A stretch of 64,000 nucleotides of DNA, taken from Fragum whitleyi (taxonomy: Eukaryota > Mollusca > Bivalvia > Cardiida > Cardiidae). Position 1 is the stretch's first letter, and every line of letters begins with the position of its first letter. A model generated the notes under the pieces. It was not told the origin of the DNA. It made no database searches and saw nothing but the letters and a program-made list of their open reading frames with translations. Shown piece by piece: positions 1 through 11,874 of the stretch. Made by a program: the position numbers and the translations under genes. The DNA lies in the NCBI GenBank assembly GCA_948146395.1, contig OX411557.1:37984077-38048076 (forward strand), written 5' to 3'.

Positions 1-490
1 CTTCAGCCGCTTTGATATTTCTGAAAAATAAACTGTATAAAAACGGCGTTAAACCTCACTCCACACACACCAAAAAATAAGATAAAATAGAGGATAATCG
101 TTTGTTTAAGTGTAAGATCGATTTATATTTCTTTGAGTGAACAACAAAAGCTATATTTTCACGAGTGGCAGAGCCATATTTCACGAAATGAAATATTAAT
201 CGATCTTACTCGAAAAACAAACGATTATTCTATTTCTTTAATGCAAAAATGAGACAAAATGTGAAATTTCCATGACATATTTTCGTAAAGCGATTCATTT
301 TGCGCGTGATTGCTATGCAACGTTCATTGTGACGTCACTTATTTCGCCCCGCATAGATGACGTCAGATAGGATTAAATGCACAAAAGCAGGGTATAAGTT
401 TTTGATAATTTCACTGCTTTTGCGGTGAGTTTATCAAGTGATAATCTACCGTTATTTCTCGATAAACCACAGAAAAGCATTAAAGAATGA
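1..490 (-). mobile_element. E1 dispersed repeat, cut by the window edge
   Basis: Shares GATCGATTTATATTTCTTTG, a CACGAGTGGC segment, GCAACGTTCATTGTGACGTC and GATAATCTACCGTTATTTCT with the inverted copy at 61826-62255. Confidence 0.75.
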
Positions 491-844
491 AATATCAATC
501 CTGCGTTTAGGACATTGAACGTTGGCAAGCATTTTAGTACAGTGCCCCTCTTTGCACATGAGTACACATCCCAAAATGAATAGATTAACCATTCATAAGT
601 TAACAGTTAAAGAGTATAATTTTGACAAGTATAGCCTCGAACAAACGGTTGAAACTTTCCTGACATGCACAAATTCTAAAAAAAAAAAAAAAAATAAAAT
701 AAAACGATACAAGAGGTAATCTGCCCGGATGCGAATAGAACTTAAAGAATTACACACTTTCTTTGCAAATCGCATGAGAAAAATAGTTGATACACTGAAC
801 ATGTCAGGGTTCCGCTACCTCCAACCAAAAACTTTCAAGGGTTC

Positions 845-1008
845 GTTATTTGAACATCAAATCAAAGCTGTGAACTTGCTCTGCTTTCATGATAACAAAC
901 GGGACAAGCTGTTTGCAAACTATACCCTGCTTTGCACACAAGTGCACATGCAATTAGGGTTATAATTTGCAAACAGTATGCATGGTTTTATCATCCTGAA
1001 CTCAGGGC
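845..1008. repeat. F2 foldback element, degenerate
   Basis: AGCTGTTTGCAAACTATACC at left arm and GGTTATAATTTGCAAACAGT at right arm, ending ATCCTGAACTCAGG. Confidence 0.65.
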
Positions 1009-1168
1009 TATTTTGATCAATTGCATATTACTGGAAGGTGTAAATGTTTCATTGCCTATCTAAATCGGCTATATTCTTGATGCTCTTCGAATAAACTGTA
1101 GATGCGAAAACTAAGGCACCGATTAATTGAAACATACGAAATGCTTGTACGTGAGTGTGTGTGTGTGT

Positions 1169-1420
1169 GAATTCCCGTTTATTTATCGTTGCTACCGTAG
1201 CACATACCTATATAAGCGACGCCGCCAGAAGACGGTTGGTTGTTACGGGGGATAGTCCAAGTATACATGACGAAACTACTGCTGAGGTTCACCGTGGTTC
1301 TTTAACGTGTTCGGTGTAAATCACAAATCGTGTGCCAGTCCGGGAATCGAACCAACGCGGTCGGACTTCGATGGTTTTGATGTCCGGTGCTCTACAAACT
1401 GAGCCAATCGGACTGACATA
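1169..1420 (-). mobile_element. tRNA-derived SINE (family A)
   Basis: The minus strand of 1337-1417 is tRNA-like: an A box TGGCTCAGTTTG, a B box GGTTCGATTCC, and an acceptor-like GTCAGTCCG / CGGACTGGC pair. The body runs left to a (GT)n run at 1151-1168. It lacks a clean cloverleaf, so it is not called as a tRNA gene. Confidence 0.7.
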
Positions 1421-3129
1421 CGTGAGTGTCATAGGTCAACATTGTAAAGTGAAAATATAGCTCTTGTTGCTTACAATATGAAAGATGATCGATTTAACTT
1501 GAAAAACAAGTTTTAATCATTTTTAGCTAGCAAAGCCTCAGCTTTGCTGGCTTAAGTTAACATACAAAATTTTGAGGAAGCCTCAAAGTTCAAATGAGTG
1601 CAAACTGCCCTCGGCGGCTTAACCACTAAATATATGGATGCTTTCGCCTAAAAAGTAGTTCTCCCGTTAAAAAGATTCACTGTCGCTAAATGAATACGCA
1701 ATATTGTCGGGTTAGCGACGCGTCATTACCGCTTCTGTCATAACCTTTCTTTGTCGGATGCTGATGGCGAGGAATACCTTTGATTGGCCTATTGAAACAA
1801 ACGAAATTCAAATCGGGAATTATTCGTAAGATCAAACGTAATTTATACAGCTCTGATCGATAAAATTTCGAAATATCCCTTTCGAAAAATCCTAAAATAG
1901 ATCTTCGGGTATTCTATCCGAAGTGAAAATAGACGCTACCGGAAAACATTTCCAAAAGGTCAATCGACTATCCTCGTTTATAAACGGCATTTTCAGAGAA
2001 CACGGGGAAATCCCAATGACATCATATAAAGTGCCGGTAACATGTCTGACGAGGGATTTGAAATGACGAGATTTTATTGTCTTTAGGTTATTCGGATAAC
2101 TCGCGTAATTCTAAATAAGTTTAGAACATTTATTTGCACACTACGAAGTACGTTCGTCACCCTTGGAACGACAGTGCGATAAGCTGCATTAATCACCAGT
2201 TTTCGTAATATCGGCGGATACCAAAACACCGTATCTTAAATTTGAGTAAGCCGCATCTCCTAGGCTTGATACGCAAGATACATCTAAGGACCGAATCCAA
2301 AAAGAAACTCCACAGTTTCTTATATCAGTTTCCATAACTTATCTAATGAAAGTAATAAAAAGTGATTTTGCAAACAAATCTCGTACCTCCTGCTTAAAAT
2401 TAAAGCTAAAAGTTTTAACGCTTGGAAGTCGTTTATTCTTAAAGAACTATCCAGAATGATGGACTTTGGGAGCAAAATTTAAACTTATTTCTAACAAGGA
2501 AACATTTACAAAGTGTGCAGGAAAAGGAAAGTGTCTTTGTGTGTGTGTGTGTGGGGGGGGGGGGGGGGTTAAAAATTCCTTACTTTGTAACAAAAAAAAG
2601 TGAAATTCCAACATGGAATAACAAAAATTCCTGATTTCGGCCCTTATTGAGAGCATGTAAGCCTGCAGTTTCGCCCCCCTCATAGTTTATTAAGCTCGTA
2701 AGGGCAAATCGGGATTCAGTATGGCGAGCTATGTGATAATTAGATATCCCTCGTACGTCGTTCGTCATCAACTCTCTTTAGTATTTATATTATAGAGGCG
2801 ACAAATCATGAATATTAGAAAGTAATGTTTGTCAGATCATTAAGATGAACCGTATGAATTAAAATTTGAAATATTCCATATGAAAACACGAGGAAAGGAT
2901 ACATATTGACACTTTCTTTGTTTACATTCTAAGGGCCATACATTTAGCGCATTTATAATGAAACTTGTTCTGTTTGTTAGTCAAAATGACAAAGTTCATC
3001 TGAAAATACAAACGTAGGGATATGAAAATTTGGCTCATCCGTGATAAACAATGACCAAATACTTATTACGTAAGAAAGGGGACTTAATTAGAAAATGAGA
3101 ACATTTGAATAGAAAAAAGGAGGAAATTG
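1421..3129. other. Intergenic, no gene seen
   Basis: Small hairpin AGCAAAGCCTCAGCTTTGCT near 1530 and a (GT)n plus G-run at 2537-2568. Open frames here are short and unsupported. Confidence 0.6.
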
Positions 3130-3339
3130 TTTGATTGAATGGAGTTTTACGCCGCTTTCAACATTTTTCCAGTTAAATCGCGATGGGTGGAGCACCTAAC
3201 AATGGATTCCTGGTATTTCACTCACCAGTACAACCATCACATCCTTATCTAGCCTCCAGCTGCTATCTCACATAGGTCTACGATTAACAACCCATTGGTG
3301 AGAGACAAATAATCGGAAAGAATGAGTGCCACCGTCGAA
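3130..3339 (-). mobile_element. tRNA-derived SINE (family B), head truncated
   Basis: Body words GCCGCTTTCAAC, GGAGCACCTAACAATGGATT, CTATCTCACATAGGTCTACG and GGTGAGAGACAAA are shared with 43521-43793; the tRNA head is cut at an A-run (3340-3351). Confidence 0.75.
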
Positions 3340-3351
3340 AAAAAAAAAAAG

Positions 3352-4106
3352 GAACGAAAAATTGGGATTTATGAGATATATTTCATACTAGCGGTTGCAC
3401 AGCGTATTGGAATGTGGATTTCCAAGAACGTCACAAGTGTGTTATGACTTAGCTTGACCAGAATTTTCACATTGCACATTACATTGTACGATCGATTGAT
3501 TGAACTTTATTCAAATAATAACTGATTCGAAAGAATGCTTTCTAACTCCTCGCTTATTTTAACCCTGATTTGTATCATGTGATTTTTTTGAAAGGATGAT
3601 AACTAAAATATCTATGCTATGCTAGCTTTCAGTACTTTCAGTACTTTGATTTTAATGTGATACAAGCAGGCGAATAAGAGACTTAGATATAGAATCACCC
3701 CTTAAGGATTCTTTTCACGCGTGGATCACATGAAAACGTAAAGGTGTACATTTTTAAAGTCAAAGTCGGTCCAATTTATTCACTCTGTAGATTGAGCGAC
3801 TCCCAACCTCGTGATCATAGGTTCGACCCCAGGGCTTACGCATTAGAAACTAGCGTGTATTTCGGATGAGACCTACAACCGTGGCCTGCGTATCAGTGCT
3901 TTACATCGAGAACGTTAGACATATGTTTGAATAGGGGTAAGAGGCGATTTAAACTTTTTTTCATTCATATCGCGTCGGTTGGAGTTCGTAACACAAGGAA
4001 TTCGGAAAATTTCTTGCACCAGTTGCTATCCGTCGCGAACGTAAAAGAACCGGACGGGTCATAACAGTAGATTCGTCTCGTATCCTTTCACTATCCTCCA
4101 TATGAT
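3352..4106. other. Intergenic, nothing recognised
   Basis: AT-rich sequence without coding signal or a repeat match inside the window. Confidence 0.6.
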
Positions 4107-4525
4107 TGCATCGTCAAATTGACACTCATCTCGATCAAATCCATTCAAATAACTCGCCTAGCGCTCAATCATTCATTCCAAACGCTCGCTTAAATCACCC
4201 CAAAACACCCAGATTTTGTACGGAACGCTTCGAGATCTTTCAAAATGATCATTATTTCAGTCAAACCGTTCGAATTATAGCATAATTTTAATTGGCTGGT
4301 GTGGTTTTTTAATCATTTGATTTCTTCGTGAAGATACAAAATCAGAAACGTACTAAGATTTTATTAAAGGAAGGTAAAAGGTAATCGCCTATTTCGCTGA
4401 GTCAGACGATTATGTTTCACTTTCTGTGAAAGTCATTCAAAATTCAATCCACACACTTATTCAATTTCATCCGAAAATTATCCAAAATCATGAACTTCTT
4501 TATTTCACGACGTTTTTTATTGTAT
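4107..4525 (-). mobile_element. M1 MITE, degenerate, core type 2
   Basis: Ends resemble the M1 terminus (ATCGTCAAATTGACACTC at left, TTTCACGACG at right), with the type 2 core GGCTGGTGTGG. It abuts the next copy at 4526. Confidence 0.7.
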
Positions 4526-4963
4526 GTACAGTTAACAACATCGTGGATTTGACATGGTGAATGTTTTTGGAATGAAATTAAATGAGTGTGATGAGTGAGT
4601 TTTGAGTGAAATTAAAGGGAGGTAATCCAATATCGCTAAATTTGTCAAGGACGAACAAAATTAGCTGTATCTATAACCTGCCTTTGACAAATTATGCATT
4701 AAAAGTTCTATAAATAACTTCCTATTTCTTAATGAGAACCAATCAGACGCTTTTAATTTCAATTATAATAGTGATATCGTTAATTCTTACTAGATATTTT
4801 TATTTTGATAATTATTGTTGATATAATGTTTTTTTAGTTATTTTGTAGCGTTTTTGAATCGTTTGAGTGAGAGTTTGGAAAGAATGAATGCAGCGGTGGG
4901 TGAGTGATTTGGATCGGTTTTGATTAAGATGAATGTCAATTTTTATGATGTAACTAACTGTAT
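4526..4963 (+). mobile_element. M1 MITE, core type 1, TA target site
   Basis: TA + CAGTTAACAACATCGTG at left and CTAACTG + TA at right, with the internal hairpin around AGGTAATCC somewhat eroded. Confidence 0.8.
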
Positions 4964-5721
4964 AGAGGCGATGCCCTAGAGAACAAATACAATGTGATAA
5001 CTTGAACAAGAGATGGGTTTCAGAATTCCGTTTGTCTTTTAGAGAAACGCCCAAAACCCTTTTTTAAAAAAATCGCATTCTGACGCCCCTTTAGAAAAAG
5101 TACAATAAGAAAACATTGTTGAGAAAAGAGAAATTGGTAAAAAGTGTTCACCAAAAGACAAACATTTCTTTTTTTTAATTGTCATTTGCATTTTCTTAGA
5201 ATTTGGACTAGTCTAATACTTGACGTCTGGTAAAGGGTAAATGTCATGCTTTAAAATGCACTATTTTATTAATAAATGTCTAGGAAATGTTTAAATATGA
5301 GATCATTCATCTTTCCATATGTTCCATTTTACTTTGTGGCAATTATTTTCCGAAGGCTCCAAATAAACTTTATTATGTTGTAAATGTATGATTGTTTTTG
5401 CATTTTATAAAACCTGTTTCACTTTGTCAAGACAGGGATGTTCGTGCATATGAATTTCAATTGAATTATACCGGGGGCAAAATTGAAATTGAGAAAGATA
5501 ACTGCAAAGTGCATTTGCAGCTATAAATTTGGTTTTTGTGAATAACTGATTTTATCTTTGATTCACGTTCAGTTGCCACGTGAAATTGAATTATTAAATG
5601 AATCTTCAATGCAACTTTTACGAACTTGGTTTTTTACAACTAACAGTTTGGTTTGCATACGAGCTCAACAGCGAGATAACGAACACAAATTCTAGTAACA
5701 TATAGCGCATGCATATCAATA

Positions 5722-5840
5722 GCTACAGTTAAAAACATCATGAAATTGACGCTCATTCCGATCAAAACCATTCTAAATTGCCCAATCAGCGCCCCATTCA
5801 TTGATTCCAAACACTCACTCAAAACGATCAAAATCTGAAT
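5722..5840 (-). mobile_element. M1 MITE fragment
   Basis: CTACAGTTAAAAACATCATG then the end segment up to AAACGATCAAAA; truncated just before the full copy at 5846. Confidence 0.7.
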
Positions 5841-5845
5841 AATAG

Positions 5846-6287
5846 TACAGTTAACAACATCGTGAAATTGACAAGGTGAATGATTTCGGAATGATTTAGG
5901 AATGAAATTGAATGAGTGTGGGGAGCGAGTTTTGAGTGAATTTAATGGGAGGTAATCCTATATTGCAAATTTTGTTCGGGATGAACAAAATTTGCGATAT
6001 TGATTACCTCCCTTTAATAAAAAAGTGCATAAAAGTTCTCTGCACAGCTCCAAATTTCTTCAAGAACCTATGAGGCGCTAACTATTTGAATTATGTCAGT
6101 GAAATCGAGATTTTTCTCTGTCAAAATTCATTTTGAATGATGTTGTTGATTCCACATTTTTCAATAGGTTTGATCGTTTTTGAATTGTTTGAGTGAGTGT
6201 TTGGAATGAATGATTGGCGCGCTGAGTGATCGATTTAGAATGGTTTAGATTGAGGTGAATGTCAATTTCACGATGTTATTAACTGTA
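5846..6287 (+). mobile_element. M1 MITE, full length, core type 1
   Basis: TA-CAGTTAACAACATCGTGAAA at left and TTCACGATGTTATTAACTG-TA at right. Central hairpin (5948-6014): GGGAGGTAATCC, GCAAATTTTGTTC, loop, then the reverse complement. Non-autonomous, no ORF. The TA duplication and CAGT ends are the Tc1/mariner style. Confidence 0.93.
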
Positions 6288-6416
6288 CCGACAAGACGTC
6301 CGATTGTTGTTCTGGTTCAATTTTCCAGTCAAAACTGACAAGGTGAGTGGTTGTCGAGCTAGCTGATGTTGTCAGGAGATAGGTTTCACGGTGTCTGGAT
6401 AGAAAAGGGGTACACG

Positions 6417-6858
6417 TACAGTTAATAACATCGTGAAATTGACATTCACCTCAATCTAAACCATTCTAAATCGATCACTCAGCGCTCCAATCATTCATTC
6501 CAAACACTCACTCAAACCATTCAAAAACGATCAAACCTATTGAAAAGTGTAGAATCAACAACATCATTCAAAATGAATTTTGACAGAGAAAAATCGCGAT
6601 TTCACTGACATTATTCAAATAGTTAGCGCCTCATAGGTTCTTGAAGAAATTTGAAGATATGCAGAGAACTTTTATGCACTTTTTTATTAAAGGGAGATAA
6701 TCAATATCGCAAATTTTGTTCATCCCGAACAAAATTTGCAATATAGGAATACCTCCCATTAAATTCACTCAAAACTCTCTCCTCACACTCATTCAATTTC
6801 ATTCCTAAATCATTCCGAAATCATTCACCTTGTCAATTTCACGATGTTGTTAACTGTA
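6417..6858 (-). mobile_element. M1 MITE, full length, inverted partner of 5846-6287
   Basis: Near-complete reverse complement of the previous copy, with TA on both sides. About 130 bp separate the two, so together they form a ~1 kb inverted repeat. Confidence 0.93.
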
Positions 6859-8954
6859 TGCGTGGTTAATAAATTCTATTGTTGTGCTGACTGTTGAGAT
6901 AGAATGCCGATCTGGATCAATAAGTAGAAGTCCTAATATTTTCGCCGTTGAGCTGGAATATCCAGCCAGCTCAAAAAGTAGCCGGGCTGTCAGTGTTGCT
7001 GTTAAACTGGTGGCTGTGCTGAAACGTCTAGTCAGTCCATAAAAGTACGTGTTAAGCTGAATGTCGATTACGGTTTGTTCAGCCTACTTCACAAGCCTCT
7101 ATTTAACAGACAGAAAAATGACATAATTCAAGAGCGATAAAATTTCCGAGTTATCCAAATATCCTTGAATACAAGGAGGACACATTTAGTTTTTGTCGGA
7201 AAAATGCTTGCATCATTTAGTTTCTTACAAAAGAAATGGTCTCAAACTTGCTTGAACTGAAATTTAAGACGTGTCTAAATAAAATTGTACAAAGAGGTTC
7301 ATACAAATGTCTGATAGATAGATTAACATCAAAATAAACAGTACAATAGAGCCTGCATATTGCCTCATAGGTTGATATCAAATTCGACTTGTCCTTGAAC
7401 ATGATAACCAAGCCTGTGTGTGAAACTGTGTTTTGTCTGATGGAACTCCGTCACGCGGTGCATTGAGAAAAAAAGTGATGCATGGTACCCTTCCAGAGAT
7501 TCTTGGATTCAATAGTAGAGACCTGTGCTAGTTAATACATTTTGTTAATTTCTCCGTTTTTTAGCCTCCCTAAATGGTTTACATACCTTAAGGAAGAAAT
7601 TTGTGCTCTTCTTACGCAAAAACAAATTAATATCAGTTTTTACAAATATATCTTACTGAATGTGTAAGTACCACCGGTTTATAAACTAGCCCCGCATGCG
7701 TATGATAACCTTATGCTTGCGAAAATTCCTTTTTTTGGGGGGGGGGGATGGCTTAACCAGCTTTGTAACAACGATAAATAAGGGGTAAAGATTGTCAAGA
7801 AGGAATATATTTAACTGCTAATAAAAGAGTATGCAATTTTTTTTTAATAATTAAAGATCACTCACTTAGTTTTTTTTTTTATACTAATGAATTCATACAG
7901 ACATTTTGAAAATTGACAGACATTCCAAAACCACTCTAAACAAGAATGGCATCGCGCATTCCAATGCATTAAGATTTAAATTATTCAAAAACGTATTGTA
8001 ATCCATTAAGTAAATCCATTTTGTTATTAGCAGGCGTAGATTTGGAAACTTGATTAGTCTACGACGCAACGCAATTTTATTGTGAAAAACCGAGACAGAT
8101 CTTATTAATGGATGGAAATAAATAATCGCGAATTTCGTTCGTTTAGAACGAAGTCATTCAAACCACGCTCCTGTCATTCCGTCGTTTTTTTTCGGCCAAT
8201 GTCTTCAATTTGATCTACAATTTCAACGATTCCAGTATCCGTTTTCTCGCTTGCGTGTCTGCACATCTATTCTATTCAAATATATCCCACTGACCCACTT
8301 TTTATATTTTTGTTTGCTTGGACGTGCATCGCATCTATAAATGTTTGGGTGTAATGAATAAATTTGAATTTTAATGTGAATCGTAATCTATAAAAAGACA
8401 TCAACAGTTATTGATAAAGCTCTACTGGTCGACGACGGAAGGACTAATACAACGAATTCGGACCAATCAGTCCAAATGCCTATCTACCCATTTGCGTGTC
8501 GGTGCGAAACCATTACTCAGTTGCACGAAAAGTCACGAAAAGTTATTCAGATCTTTTGAGACTATCGTAGGACATTTGTGGTACTTCAAGGAATGCAGTC
8601 CATGGCTTCTGATTCCCTTAGAATTTCCAAAGGATTGTAATGATGCCATAATTTATCTAAAAAGCCCTCTTAAATATACACGTTGTTCTTTATACAGATA
8701 ATAGGGCTAAAAATTGATGCTTAAAGAAAGAATTAACAACACACATACACAAAAAAAGTAACCACCACCCCCTAAAAAAGAAAGATTTTGTATTACCTCC
8801 CTTTAATGAAACATACATATCTTACTATAAGTAGAGGTGCATACTGTACAGTCAAATGAGTCTAACCAAACCGCATTGAATTATTTTGTCTATTTGATTG
8901 AAGTTGTTTAAGCGATTACAGGGAGTTTTCTAAACGATTTCGAAGCGTTTATAA
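6859..8954. other. Intergenic, nothing recognised
   Basis: Contains a G-run at 7737-7747. A 96-aa open frame at 8411-8701 has no recognisable domain and no supporting context. Confidence 0.6.
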
Positions 8955-9388
8955 AGTAAGAAACATCGGAAAATTGACAAGCTGAATGATATCGAAATGA
9001 TTTTAAAAAGTAATTGAATGAAATGGATGAGCGGGTTTTGAAGAAATTTAAGGGGATGTAACACAATATGATGATTTATTCCTCCCCATTACCATTACCC
9101 CCTCCCCCCCCCCCCTCCAGTCAAATTCTCCGTTCTTTTGTGTTTGTGTGATTTCATGGCACAAATCGACACTTGAAAAAAAGCCAATACAATCGTGGGA
9201 ATAATTGATCTATTTTAATTAAATGGCGATCGTTTTGAACGAATTTAAACTGTTTTTGAACGATTTTTGAGCGTTTCTTAATATTCAAACTGAGTGTTCT
9301 GATTGAATGAATAAATGGAGTGCTGACAGATCAATTAAGAATGGTCTTGATCGAGGTGAAATTCAATTTCAAGATGTTACTTACTGTT
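8955..9388 (+). mobile_element. M1 MITE, degenerate
   Basis: AAACATCGGAAAATTGACAA at left and AATTTCAAGATGTTACTTAC at right; hairpin mostly lost, C-run at 9104-9116. A further end fragment follows to about 9496. Confidence 0.7.
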
Positions 9389-9591
9389 ACAATTGAGGTG
9401 AGTGGCAGGAATATTATAAATGGAGCACTGAGCGAGTAATAAAGAATGGTATAGAGCGGAGAGCGTGTCAAATTCAGGTTGTAATTTGCTGTACAGTGTA
9501 GAACTGGAACGAGTTCTCGAGTACCCGGTTAGCGGGTATGATAAAGTTGCTATTCGGGTCCTGGACCATTACCCGTTACCCGACTAAAAGC

Positions 9592-11269
9592 TAGAGACGT
9601 TACGCAAGATACTGGTGACACTTTACAAAAACGTCGACGTTGTTACCTTGTTTTTGCTATAAAATCCGTATTTTTCATCGGAAATTAATGAAATATACAC
9701 CAAACTTTGCATCAAATAACATTCGACATGATTATTTGGTAAGATCCGTATTATGATGAATGTGCATAGGATATTTTGCCTTCTAAACGTTTAAAAATAG
9801 TGTAAAAACGACGTGTCCCGCGTTACACTTTCCTCCGATCGAGGTCTTTCATTTTGCTGTCTTTATTACCTAGCCGTTAACATCATAATAATTTTGTATC
9901 AGGACGAAGTAATAATGTTTTTATTTTCGTCAGTGGTATTTTTTAAAAAAATGTAGTTGAAAAAATGAAGATCGCACGAATGATTAATTAAAAACATAAA
10001 AGATGTCCCACCTTAACGACGATGTACGTGAATTAGCGTTCTTGTATATACCGTTCTATGTAAAGTTCACTTATCATACTGATTTTTACATAAAAAGAAT
10101 ACATTTTTTCTGTAGATACGAATAATGTAAATAAATTTATTCTTTGAATTGTCGTTAAGAAGCATTGCCAAAATACAAAAGTCACCAATAATGTCCCACT
10201 GTCATTTTTTTACGTTGATAATCAAAAATTGCTATTTTCCATCCAATATTTTTTATCTTTAACTTGATACATTGAATTAAATTTTCTACATTAAAATACA
10301 TTTTCTTTTCTGTTTACAAAAATATGATTGTTTTAATTCTAGGCCTTATTGTTATGATTTTATTGATAAATACAAAAGTCACCCAAAAATGTCCCACCTA
10401 CGTTGTTTTTCAGAACGCGACGTTGATTTTTCCCGTAACAAAGATGAATATATATGATTTAACGTATTCGAATTTTACATGGTTGATTTGACAAATTTGT
10501 ATTTTATATTTTATTTCACTCGATGATGCTTATTATAATAATTAGAAGTGAATAAATTAAACTGCTCCAAATTTAAGCATTATATACAGAAACAATTAAG
10601 ATAGCGATTCAAACTTCAATCATTATGAAAATATAATAAAAGCAAAATAAAAAAATAAATAATTTAAAAAATCATGATACTGTCATAAACTGATCTGTTT
10701 GAGAAGACCCATAACAGAAAACATAGTATCAAACCGAATAAAAAAGCAGTAAAAAAAAAACAAATTTGTATTCAAAGTATGATTTCTTCAGTGGTAAGAT
10801 CGAGCGGTTCAGATTTACGCGATTGTTTTCGGGATCATCTTACAAATCTTAATTGAAAGTCCTTGATATAAATAATAAGATCTAATAAATTATTTGAAAA
10901 TAAATATTTCTAGTAAATAGAAATCACATTTTTGAACCACTAGAAATATTTGTTATCGTCCGCATATTTTTACTTTAATGAGTGTATCAAAATCACACCA
11001 AATCAATTCTTCTCTTCATTATATCATTGATTATGCGCCGGAGTCTTTGGAATTCAGTGTCCATTTTATGTCATACAAATTTACCAAACTTTTTGCATTT
11101 AGATATTTTCACAATTATTGGCAAAGTTTAACAGTGTTTCAATTAAAGAAATATACCGTTTGCAAATGTTTGCGTGAAAAAGTTTAGTAAAAATGGAACG
11201 TTATGTTTACACCGACGTCAAAACTATTTGTAACGCGAAGGGTCACCAGTATCTTGCGTAACGTCTCTA
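9592..11269. mobile_element. 1.68-kb TIR element with TA target site, no intact ORF
   Basis: TA-GAGACGTTACGCAAGATAC at left and GTATCTTGCGTAACGTCTC-TA at right; the perfect inverted repeat runs about 26 bp (to TGGTGAC). The inside is AT-rich, repeats ATGTCCCAC words (near 10005, 10190 and 10395) and shows no recognisable transposase. It is likely a non-autonomous or decayed element. Confidence 0.85.
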
Positions 11270-11280
11270 TGTACCTTTGG

Positions 11281-11346
11281 GGATCAAATTCAGAAAAGAT
11301 TTGGAGACTGTTTAAAACAGTCTTTAATTCTTTTCTGAATTTGATT
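11281..11346. repeat. Perfect-arm hairpin
   Basis: ATCAAATTCAGAAAAGA / TCTTTTCTGAATTTGAT arms around GACTGTTTAAAACAGTC, right of the 1.68-kb TIR element. Confidence 0.75.
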
Positions 11347-11606
11347 AGTTGGTATCAGATAGTTTTTAGAGTCCTGCCTACTGACTTATAGACTCGCAAC
11401 ACCTGCGTCCCGTAAAACCATGTCGGAATATGTATGTTCGAACCCCTTTACAGGAATTCTGGGTCCGCCTTTTTACTTAGTTATGAAAAGAATATGGACA
11501 GGAATCATTGAGTACTCGAGTATTGGCGGGTAACGAGATCTCGGGATACCCGTGTACATAATTTCTACTCGTCCAAACGTTAGTACCATGGTAGCTTTGT
11601 TGGTTT

Positions 11607-11874
11607 GAAAATGGGTTAAACGCCGCTTTCAACAATCTTCCAGTTATATCACGTCGACTGGAACACCTTATAATGGGTTCTTGGTAATTCTCGCCCCATT
11701 TATACCATTTCAACCTTTCCTCGCCTCGATCTGCTATCGCATATAGGTCTACGACTATCAACCAATTAGCTGGAGACAAATGGCCGGAAAGGATGGGTGC
11801 TGTCGTAGGGGATCGAACCCTTGACTTGGTGTTTGGGAGGCCGACGCGCTTCCGACTGGGCTATGACGGCGATT
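11607..11874 (-). mobile_element. tRNA-derived SINE (family B) with tRNA-like head
   Basis: Head at 11798-11872 on the minus strand: A box TAGCCCAGTCGG, anticodon loop CTCCCAA, B box GGTTCGATCCC. The body matches other family B copies. Confidence 0.8.

Noticed and set aside
373..567. Conserved open frame GLSRNNGRLSLD on the minus strand, also at 61825-62013 on the plus strand
   Set aside because: The peptide repeats only because the E1 DNA repeats; there is no known domain, and other E1 copies break it.
1337..1417. Possible tRNA gene on the minus strand; similarly 11798-11872 and 43719-43793
   Set aside because: Box A and B are present, but each is joined to repeat body sequence and the stems are imperfect; they fit SINE heads.
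8411..8701. 96-aa open frame
   Set aside because: No recognisable domain, no splice context, no neighbouring gene; its length is plausible by chance.
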